The position numbers and the translations under genes are program-made. 64,000 bases of DNA from Roridomyces roridus (Eukaryota > Basidiomycota > Agaricomycetes > Agaricales > Mycenaceae). The notes under the pieces are model-generated. The model did no database searches, was not told where the DNA came from, and was given only the letters and a program-made list of their open reading frames with translations. Shown piece by piece: positions 1-8,564 of this stretch. How positions within the stretch are numbered: position 1 is the first letter of the stretch; every line of letters begins with the position of its first letter. The stretch covers positions 16,899-80,898 of the forward strand of contig JARKIF010000142.1 of the NCBI GenBank assembly GCA_029378245.1, given 5' to 3'.

Positions 1-1357
1 CATCAGGAAAAATTCCGATGAAGACATAGCTCTATGTATGCAACATACTTGGTGTAGTACCATCGTCTTCCCCCTAAAATATTGCGCACTGTAGTCCTGG
101 GCCACATGTTTGTAGTGCAACATAGTTTCATAGTTCTGTAGACAGGTAGTCAATGTAGTACTATGATGCACTCCAATGATGACTGGGGGAGCTACATTGC
201 AGGTCTCAAAACGGGGGCAAAAGTCAAAAGGATTCACTCACCACTTGTACTTAGTGGTTACTTCCCAACCTTCTTGCTTCACTAACTGCTTGATTGGTTT
301 CTGGGTGGGCAAGTAATCTCAAGATTATTTAATTGCAACTGGTGGGATTCGAACGGGAGACCACTGCTAAGTGAGAGAAGATATCATAGTGAGGCAATAA
401 CAAGTAAGCTACGCAGGCACACGTGAACCCAAGAATCAATGCAACCACTATGGGGTTTGACAACTTTTGGTGGTTCTTGGTCAAATTGGCTAAGTCATTC
501 ACTGAGACTGCAGTCAGTCCATACTTGTGCTGTATTTCAAAACCATGAATTACTTGGGAACAGTTCCGCAGGTTAAAATCAAAGATGCCGACATCGGATC
601 ATTGATGATGTCGTCGGAGCATTGATGCCGGCCTCCGGATCAGTTGGCATCAATGTGCCGAAACCCTTCAATCCAGTCTGAGTCCCACTGAACTCATTAC
701 ACATTTTGTTCCAGAGCAGTTGTTGCTGATGTTGGTGATATATGTAGCTCTTCTCAATATATAGAGTATGTAGCCCCCAGTAATTGATGCTCTGTGCAAC
801 ATTGCATGGCACTGAAAGTACAGAGAGCAATATTTCACTACAGAGCTAGCCCTTTGAGCTACTGTGCCCACATAGACTACAGAGTTGAAACTCGATGCAA
901 TATTGAACTATGACGGGCATCATAGACTTGGCTGGCAGCAATTTTTCTGGCGATTTTTCCTGATGTTTCGAGACATTTGAATATCGCCTGATCATGGATT
1001 ATGTAAGATCGTGGGAACATGTGACCATATCATCACTTGTATCAGAATCTTGGATCAACATCTGATCCAAAATTGAATCACATGACCTCGTCTGGGAGTT
1101 GCGTCCTGCATCTGGGAGTTGCGTCTCAACTTGCACTTTTAGGACCTGTGTCCCATGCTTGCCTTGGATGGTGCTACCACATGATAGGCATCTATAACCT
1201 GTGTCAGGGTCATATTGCCATGTCTAGTTGACTTCCCTGTCCAGCAAAACCTGGGAACTAAACCTGAAAAGATGCATAAACTTGTGTACCACTACATTGA
1301 ACTAATGCCTTGCATCTGCACCATTGACACTGTAATTTTCAATGATAAATGCGTCAT
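1..1357. other. Gene-free repeat-like flank
   Basis: I see no supportable coding region here; the open frames are short, overlapping and lack recognisable motifs. At about 331-430 the minus strand reads like a degenerate tRNA-derived unit: it has a T-loop/B-box-like TTCGAAT and, about 50 nt upstream, an A-box-like TAGCTTACTTG. Around 580-655 short related strings (gatgccgacatcgg, gatgatgtcgtcgg, gatgccggcctccgg) recur in imperfect direct and inverted order. The stretch ends abruptly where homology to the CR gene family begins. Confidence 0.5.
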
Positions 1358-1971
1358 ACCTTCATGGCCGAGACTCGGTGGTCAGATACGGTTGACGGAA
1401 AGCCGTGGTACGGTCGTAACTATGTTATCGGGGAGTCTGGAATTGGTGAGTTCCCGATCTCCTTTTGTTGCTTTCACTCGACCTATCAACTGGGCAGGCA
1501 AAAGCGTCGGGGCGTTCTACTTCCTCTTTCGTCTCCTTGCCGCTGGCCAACCAGTCTTCTTCTATCCCAACACCAAGAGTGGCATCTAGTACTTTTCAGG
1601 AGCTGGCGTCGACTTTGTGCAAGAGGAGGGCAAGACCATGCATAGGCGAGAGAACATTGACGCTGCTCGGAAGAGCTGGGCCATAATCAACGATCCGACG
1701 TGGTTGCCGGGAAGTTGGTGGATCGAAGCGACTGTGGGCGGGATATGGACTGCGCCGCCGCCCGAGCCGAAGCATCTTGAGTGGTTCACGAAGCAGCTGA
1801 AAGCCAGTACCTGGGAGATGAAGTTAGGAGAAGAAACTGCAGTTTTGAAGTGCGTCTTTCTCTCTAGTCGGAGACTTTTCGCTCTTGCTTAAGCTGGTCG
1901 AACCATCCAGGATTCTGAAGCAATCTTCGATATTCAAACCTTCAGAGGTGTGTTGGCCTATAGTAGTATAA
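1358..1971 (+). pseudogene. CR1: 5'-truncated short CR-type NTPase copy
   Basis: This is a remnant of the short class of the CR-type P-loop NTPase family. Only about the last 30 residues of exon 1 remain (to 1445, GESGIG). A GT-AG intron follows (1446-1497), then exon 2 (1498-1850), an intron (1851-1910) and a short last exon ending at TAA 1969-1971. Exon 2 carries the completed Walker A (GKSVGAFYFL), a Walker B-like strand (SWAIINDP) and the family strings FTKQLKAS and WEMK. An in-frame TAG at 1587-1589 replaces the first tyrosine codon of the conserved GIYYFS motif, and the N-terminal domain is missing. It is most like CR5 and CR2. The lesions make it non-functional as read; the homology itself is clear. 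Confidence 0.85.
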
Positions 1972-2656
1972 AAGTGTCGCGGGGAAGGGACCTTGATTCG
2001 AAGACTTCTGCAAGTACAAAGCGATACATACATGACATTAGGTAAAGAGAGTTACGCTTGAATGGACAAGATTGGTTGGATTCCCAGGGCTGGGGCCAGT
2101 TTCCTTTGGACTTGAGGCCGCCCATCGCCGAAGAGGTCGCACAGCACGGCAAGTGGGTGTTATAAAGGTCGCTTTAGCATCCTGGACCAGCCGCATTAGC
2201 TTTAAGCACAAAAAGTATCAAAGTAAGGAGCGACACACTTCAAGGCCGCAGTTTCTTCGGGCGACCAAGGCTTCATTTCCCGAATATCGGCAACCAGCTG
2301 CTTTGTCAACTGCCGCAATAGCCAGTCGTCCTCTGGAGGCGCAGTCCATATCCCACCAAAAGCCGCTTCCACCCACCAACTTCCCGGTTTGCATGTTGGA
2401 TCGTTTATTATGGTCCAGCTCCCGCGAACAGTGTCTGTGATTGGTCGTCGATCCATGGTGATACCCTCATTTTGCAGGAAGTCGACACCGGATTCGGAAA
2501 AGTAGTAGATTCCAGCATTGGTGTTGGGTGTGAAGAAGACTGATTGGCCACAAGCGAGGAAGTGAAAGAGGAAGTAGAAGGCGCCGACACTCTTGCCTAC
2601 TATCCAATCGACTTCGATATGAGAGCAATAACAAGGGCAGAGGTTGGGTACTCGGC

Positions 2657-5485
2657 ACCTAAGGAAGCACCGTTCGCGTACCTTCGGGACCCGGTAGGTA
2701 GCTTAAATTGTTAACACGAAGCGTACCTAACAGGTCGTGTCTACGCAGTGGCGCATCAATTATTCCCAATCGGGAAGCTCCTCTTGCCACGACACCACCA
2801 CCGTCCTGCACGCTCCAATGCGCCGCCGCCGATTCACGCCCCGGGGCGCTATGCCCATGCTTGTAGCACACCACGAACCGACCCCATTGTCTTCTCAGGC
2901 ATCCTCAAGCCCGCTAAAAGATCTCCGTGGACCCAGCACGTAGCTCCTCCCCCCGCACCCCGTTCGTACCTTGCACACCACCTCGACATCCCGACCTCGA
3001 AACGATGTCTACGACTCTGGCGCTCCCGTCGACTGCTACGCTCTCGAGGCACTACAAGCCTGACCTACTTGCCACCTCCGTTCCTCGTTACCCTCACCCC
3101 TTTGCGCGCCCGCCTTCTGGGACGATACGGACGATGTAATACACTGGCGGGGAACCGTGCTATCACCACCACCGCAGTGAAGGCACATCCGAGCGCGCTC
3201 CTGGCGCTGCCCTCGACGCAGCCACGTTGCCCACGCCGCAGCTGACCGGAGGCTGCCATGGCGAGCTTTACAATATCGCCTCGAGCTCGCGGATGAGTGC
3301 GTCAGCATCGCCTTCTGGGGGGTCGGCGTCGGGGTCGGCGTCGTTCCCATGCTCACCTCCGACTGTCGACCTACCATTGCTGCGACTACGCTGCTTTCCT
3401 CTTTCCACCATCCCTGGTGTTCTTTCCGTATGCCCTCTGCCTCACCCCCGCATACCTCCACCCGGGCTCACTCTACAGCTACCAACTACCTCCGTCACCT
3501 CCGCCACATGCATGCGCTTCCCCTGCTCCCTTTCAGTCCATTTTTCTGAGTTACTGTACCAATCGAGACGAAGATACTGCCGGGGTGGCCGGCGACTCTT
3601 TATTCGACTGCTAAATGTATTGCTCACACCGTATGGACGGCTGCGCATATGGGTTGATTGTTTAGTGTACATTTGTCGTTACCTACCTCAATTTATCTAC
3701 TTTCTGCTCGTCCTCTCTTCTCCCTCTTCTGCTCTCCTCCACCTCCCCATCTTCCTGCAGCCAAGAGCCATCCGGAGCTCTCCATCCGTCAAAAAAATCG
3801 ACTTGTTCGGATGCAAAAAAAAATGAATCACCTACACGGCAACGGTGGCTAAGAGTGACTGGTGCCAGCATACGAGGAGTGCGCAAGGGAGGGTATTGGG
3901 CAAAGACGGAGCGTCGGTTCGGCGTGGCTGCAGGATTATTTGTGTTCCACACAATTTTTCAAGTCAACTTGTTGGAGACAAAAGAATTCAACGAAGAGTC
4001 GGAGAAAGGAGGCAAACACTCTGAACAACCTCCAAAACAGTGCTGACCATTTCTGAGTCAAGGGCACGGCAATCTCTAAGTAAGTTGTAACCAAAGTATG
4101 AATACTGATAGAGATGTACCCTACCTTTCGCTCGAAACCATGTTCGTGTATTAAATCACTCGGAAAAAATGGGAGAAAAATCAATCCGGGTGCGGCAGAC
4201 CTAAAACATGGAATACGGAGCTTCAACACAGTGATTCGAAGAGGAAACGCGTGCTAGAGAAAAATAAAAGGAGGGAACGATCTTTATTCGTCACCCGATT
4301 GGCTGCCGGGCCATTACTCAACGGCAGCACCGATGCGACGGAGGTGTAAGAGGTGGCCAATTTTCTCAAAGATACCATTTTATCTACGTTCATACACAGA
4401 AGAGTAATATCACTCAACGTTCTATGCCTGGAAATGAGGAGAACGACAACGAGAGAGAAGGGAAATGAATGATAATGTATTGTGCGGAGGTGCCGTAGGT
4501 GATACAAGCTGAGGATAGAAAGAAAGTATAGTCGGACGGCCTACCTTCACAGCACTCGACTCCGACCCCCGCTCCCACACCTTCACCTCCTCACCTCCCC
4601 ACGTCCCATGTACCCCCGCTCGTATACCACCTCCTTCACCTCCGGCCCTCCTCATTCTTCCCTCCCGGATCTCCAGAAGGGATGATGAACGCCGCGCGCT
4701 GCAAATACGCCTCCCTCCCCCACCCCAGATCATCTCGTCACGGAACAAGCCATCCTCACAAAAGAATCCACCCTCACTCCTCGCCGCCTGCTCCATCGCC
4801 CCTTCGTACTGGACGGCGTAGCATTGTTTCAGAAAGGCTTCACCGCCGTTTCGTACGAGCCGCCGCAGATTGGGTAGCACGAAAAGGACGGGCTACCGGT
4901 ACGAGCCGGGGCGCCAATGGGGTGAGGGTGCTGGTGGCAAGGAGGAATGGAGGTGGGGGAGGTGCCGTAGGTCAGAATGTCGCAGCGATTTGAAGTCGGG
5001 ACGCGCACGCTGCGTAGAAGGTGGCCCGAACGGGGTGCGGGTAGTACTACTAGCAAGGAGGTGCCGTAGGTGAGGTTGGTAGGGTTTCGTCGGCGGCGGG
5101 AATGGAAGTGTCTTAGGCTGAAAACGTTCTGGGAGTTGGGACGCCGAGGCAGCATGAACAGCGTCCCAAAGGAGGGCGGGTAGCGAGCAGGAACGGAGGT
5201 ATATAGCGGCGTCAACGGAGATCGTCCAGTGGCCTTGAGGGTGCCTGAAGTGACCAGAAGCTGTGTGAGGACTTGCCAAACGCAGCGGCATAGCGCGCCG
5301 AGGCATGGATTGGCGACGCCATGTTGGAGCGTGCTGGACGGTGGTGGTGTCGTGGCAGGAGGAGCTTCCCGATTGGGAATAATTGATGCGCCACTGCGTA
5401 GACACGACCTGTTAGGTACGCTTCGTGTTAACAATTTAAGCTACCTACCGGGTCCCGAAGGTACGCGAACGGTGCTTCCTTAGGT
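2657..5485. mobile_element. 2.83-kb Mutator-like TIR element in CR2 intron 1
   Basis: The first and last ~165 bp are near-perfect inverted repeats: the left end starts acctaaggaagcaccgttcg and the right end is its complement. Weaker inverted similarity continues inward to roughly 290 bp. The element is flanked by 10-bp direct repeats, GGTACTCGGC (2647-2656) and GGTACTCGCC (5486-5495), with one mismatch. Long TIRs with a 9-11 bp target duplication are typical of Mutator-like elements. I recognise no transposase inside, so it looks non-autonomous. The interior is G/C-rich and carries several copies of ggaggtgccgtaggt (near 4485, 4955 and 5055) and pyrimidine-rich tracts. Removing it restores the CR2 intron beside its donor. 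Confidence 0.8.
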
Positions 5486-5567
5486 GGTACTCGCCGGTTC
5501 CACGCTCCCCAGTAAGGTATTCCCGACCTGGCGGGTTTTGAGCCAACACATCGACGTAGTCCTGCCG

Positions 5568-6123
5568 AAACCCCTCTGCTGTCCCCCCCAATGACAAAAC
5601 ACGTGACTTTTTCATTACCTAATCAGAAGGTTGCGTGTTCAACCCCGGCTGCAGCAACATTTTTTAAACTGAACTTGTACAACTGAAGCCACTTGGCCTA
5701 ACCTGACAGGTGTTCACTGCTGACACTGTTTCTAACTGCCACTCACTGCTGATACTGATCCTAACCGCCCATTCACTGTGGATTCTGAGTTCTTCATTCA
5801 CAGCCGAGGCCGCGTGGGGGGAACAGGGATGTAGAGTACACACACAGTCCTAAACTAACCTAACCTAACCTGCGTCTAACCGCCAATTCACGGCGGGATC
5901 TGAGTTCCTCAACCAAAAAAAAGAAAAAAAGAAATGGCAACCAAAATGGTTGAACCCACATGGTGATAGCTGGGGAGACATTTAATTATCTTGATTACTA
6001 CCACTGAGCCAGGGCAGCAATTGAAATGGGTGTCACCATGGCGACCATGACGGCACTATAGCCGTTAAGCGAGCAGAATTACCATTTAAGGCAATGTCAT
6101 TGGGGGGGACACGTGCGCCAGCT
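5568..6123. mobile_element. 556-bp TIR element in CR2 exon 1, with pol III-like boxes
   Basis: The ends are 28-bp terminal repeats; the inner 16 bp (tgtccccccc then aatgac, on the minus strand from 6110 and the plus strand from 5580) are identical. A perfect 9-bp direct repeat, gtcctgccg, flanks it (5559-5567 and 6124-6132). It duplicates the codons for the conserved RQD of the CR family. The interior has a tRNA-like stretch at about 5615-5655 (B-box gttcaaccc followed by a T run). On the minus strand there is another at about 6010-5945 (A-box tggctcagtgg, B-box ggttcaacca). Also present are ttagg-type pentamers near 5855-5870 and the gccaattcacgg repeat that recurs at 6745-6915. It is non-autonomous; the 9-bp duplication suggests a Mutator-like mobiliser. 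Confidence 0.75.
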
Positions 6124-6400
6124 GTCCTGCCGCACAATGAGCACGTCAAGGCACGCCAGTTGATCGACGGCCAAGCTCGGATTCTTCTCGAGGTCAATGT
6201 AGCGAATCTTTGGCGGCGGATCCTGGCCGCCCGGGCTGGCACTCTCGAATGAATGTGGCCAGACGCCCAGGCACACTGACATCTTCAAGTTGAACGGGAT
6301 CGCGCTGGTCTGAAGTCGGCCAAAGTAGCTTGTGGAGCACTGAGAACGGTTCGTTCGGGCCCAAACGAACAAAGTCGGGCAGAGGCGCGTCGTCGACCAT

Positions 6401-7262
6401 GGTAGGAAAACTCCAGGTGTCGGTTTGCACCAAAGACCAGATCATCAGTGGCGTCACTTCGCGTCAACTCACCAGTGGCAGCACCCAGAATGCATTATGG
6501 GCGCGTTTGGCTGGGACCCGTATTGCAATGCGGGCGTGCCCCGGCCGGCCGGCCAGGATGTGCCCGTAATGCATTACGGGTCATAGGGTGAAACACAAAA
6601 GAACTCAAAGGTTAAGAGCAGGAATTGAACCCAAAACCTCCTGCTGTCAACTGACCAGAGCAGAAGACAGACACCATAACCAACTAGACCATGGTAGAGT
6701 GACAGATAGTTGCCAACATCAAGCCAAACCATGCCCCCAGACAGAGATCCCGCCGTGAATTGGCGGTTAGATGACGGTTAGGTTAGGTTAGGTTAGGTTA
6801 GGTTTGGTGTGGCCCAGGACTGTCAACATCCCCCCCACGGCCTCGGCTGTGAATATCGCTCACAGAATCCACCGTGAATTGGCGGTTAGGGGCAATATCC
6901 ACTGTGAATTGGTGGTTAGGAGTGTGAATGCTGGGTTAGGGTTAGGTTGGGTGGCTGGTATTGTATGGGCTGCGAATATTTTAACCAGTATGGTTATTAT
7001 AGTGTAGTAGTAACAGTTGCCATTCTGATTATGTAATGGTGTTCTGGAGGCTGTGGGTTCAATTCAGCCTTCTGCCTGCTGTTTTTGGTTAGGGGCTGTG
7101 CTGCTGTCAACACACTGTTCAGAGGCTGTGTACCCAGAATGCATTATGGGCACATGCTGGCCGGCCGGCCAAGGTGTGCCCGTAATGCAATACGGGCTCT
7201 GGCCAAATGAGCCCGCATTGCATCAAGGGTACAACCACACCTCCGTCAACTTTGATCCTCTC
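6401..7262. repeat. Repeat-dense intergenic region between divergent CR2 and CR3
   Basis: Three kinds of repeat are packed here. (1) Palindromic gcattac/gtaatgc clusters with a ccggccggccgg core lie at about 6485-6583 and again at 7131-7237, in direct orientation. (2) A tRNA-like unit lies on the minus strand at about 6693-6600. (3) gtgaattggcggttag and variants recur at 6755-6920, beside a (ttagg)n run at 6778-6802. The (ttagg)n run and the ggcggttag repeat are an inverted counterpart of 5700-5905 inside the 556-bp element. The region also has to contain the promoters of CR2 and CR3. Confidence 0.7.
6600..6693 (-). repeat. tRNA-derived SINE-like unit
   Basis: Read on the minus strand, the unit has an A-box match (tggtctagttgg) and, roughly 45 nt downstream, a B-box match (gggttcaattcc) with flanking complementary bases. 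This is the spacing of a pol III internal promoter from a tRNA head. The acceptor arms do not pair well enough for me to call a functional tRNA, so I read it as a tRNA-derived repeat. Confidence 0.5.
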
Positions 7263-8098
7263 ATGGCCTCCAAGGCGGACGTGGCTGCTACCCTATTCAA
7301 TTTTACGCGCCTGAGCCCGACCGAGCCGTTTTCCATACTTCAAAAGCTGCTTTGGCCAACTGGAGACCGGCCATCTGGCCCACTCTGCATGGACCCGAGT
7401 GTCGCTCCATACGTCCAAAGTTACACCACAAACTCGGAACATTCGTCCACAATTGACTACAACTGGCGAAACATCTGGGCCTACGAGTTGATCGACTGGC
7501 CTCATTGGACACTCTCATCGTACGCCGATCTTACCTCGAATGAGAGATCTCGTTTCTATGTCACCGGAGAACGCGGGATTGGCGAGTACACAACCACGTT
7601 CCTCCCCTTCAACTTTGCGCTCATACACACAAGGTCTTAGGCAAGAGCGTCGGCGCAAGCTATCTCCTCCTCCACCTCCTTGCTTGCGGCCAACCCGTGT
7701 TCTTCGTCCCCGAGCCCCAGGTCATCTACTACTTCTCCAAGTCAGGTGTTCAAGTGTCTCGGGAACCCTACGAGAGCTATTACATGGGTGACGGCCCCAC
7801 GGAGGATGCTGTTCCAGAGAGTTGGGTCTTGCTCGATGTCGATGCCGTTCAACACCCCGAGTGGTTCCCATCCTTCAAGTTGTGGGTGGGCCTGGGCGTT
7901 GGTCTGGTTTACACCGCTTTGTTGGACGCCGGAGGGAAGCACTGGTTCACGAAGCAGTTCGTGACGGACACCAGGAACGTGCAGCCGTTGTCGCAAGAGG
8001 AGATGGCAGCGTTGGGGTGTGTCTCTCTTGCGGATCTCTTCCGCTGAAACGTCTGTCATAAGACTAATTCTTCCAGGACTCTAAAATCCTCGAGATGA
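7263..8098 (+). pseudogene. CR3: short CR-type NTPase, decayed N-terminal exon
   Basis: Exon 1 is 7263-7581, then a GC-AG intron (7582-7640), exon 2 (7641-8016), an intron (8017-8076) and a tail exon (8077-8098, TLKSSR then stop). The N-terminus (FTRLSPTEPFSILQKLLWPT), the joined Walker A (GERGIG then KSVGASY), the Walker B strand (SWVLLDVDA) and the PLSQEE segment are all present. Between about 7450 and 7550 the nucleotides still match CR7 (ttggacac.ctcatcgtacgcc) but are read in a shifted frame. The conserved IDL...LDTLIVR segment is therefore scrambled and about 12 residues are lost. The open frame survives, so a protein is possible, but I judge it degenerate. It is the upstream partner of CR4. 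Confidence 0.7.
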
Positions 8099-8564
8099 GT
8101 CCATGCCAAGGAGGGATGACCCGAATGACATGGAGCTTAGGTGTCAGTCGCGGGTGGACGGTGGTCGCATCCCACGTGACAAGGCAGTCTAACAACCGGT
8201 TTCGAGTGTCTTACATGCAATGGAAAGAGTTATCGCCGAAGTTCCTGGCTCCAGGCGGAAGGGAAAAGAGGCCATCGCGTTCAATATGTCTAAAATTCCA
8301 ATTGCTGGCAAGTCACCTTCGCCTTGGCCGTGAAAGCACCTCAGTACGTCCTTCTCCCGTCCACAAGCGCGTAGGTGCGTTGTAGCGCCAGCACCCCTTT
8401 TGCTCTAATTCCTGCCAGGCTCCGGAGACATCGCTATCCAGACCGGAGGGCACGGGCGAGGTGAGGTGAGGTGAGGGCGGAGGTCACGAGATGCATCAGA
8501 GTTGCCACCGGCAGGACCCACAATCTCTCTGTCTCTCTCTCGAGTCGTACACATCCTCTGCTCC
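8099..8564. other. Intergenic spacer and CR4 upstream region
   Basis: No coding sequence is seen. The last 100 bp contain gaggtgaggtgaggtgag repeats and a CT-rich tract (ctctctgtctctctctcgag) just before the CR4 start. The same arrangement of a caggacccac string and a CT tract precedes the start of CR8 (about 20610-20678). The upstream sequence was therefore duplicated with the long gene and probably holds its core promoter. Confidence 0.45.

Larger units (their letters stand above)
2160..6400 (-). pseudogene. CR2: short CR-type NTPase split by two inserted elements
   Basis: Read on the minus strand, exon 1 starts at ATG 6400 (MVDDAPLPDFVRLGPNEPF). It shifts frame near 6240 and continues through KIRYIDLEKNPSLAVDQL to a conserved IVRQD at about 6124. 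A 556-bp element (5568-6123) then interrupts the exon. Exon 1 resumes at 5567 (RQDYVDVLA) and ends at about 5497 (TGERGTG). A 2.83-kb element (2657-5485) sits in intron 1. Exon 2 (2596-2239, 358 nt, the same length as in CR5) holds the rest of Walker A, IYYFSESGVDFL, WTIINDP and MKPWSPEE. A short last exon follows, ending at TAA 2162-2160. The frameshift and the exonic insertion make it a pseudogene. It lies head-to-head with CR3. Confidence 0.85.

Noticed and set aside
331..430. A functional tRNA gene
   Set aside because: B-box and weak A-box strings are present, but the arms do not pair into a cloverleaf and no anticodon arm is convincing. The same applies to the other tRNA-like spots.
2748..3245. 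Open frames inside the 2.83-kb element (for example 2748-3245 plus, 4893-5405 minus) as transposase genes
   Set aside because: The frames run through the inverted repeats, mirror each other and are Pro/Arg/Ser-biased with no transposase motif. They follow base composition rather than coding.
5851..6803. Runs of ccta(a)cctaa / ttaggttagg as telomeric DNA
   Set aside because: The unit is the pentamer ttagg, only a few copies long, lies inside dispersed repeats on both strands and is flanked by genes. Basidiomycete telomeres are normally ttaggg. It is interstitial repeat content, not a chromosome end.
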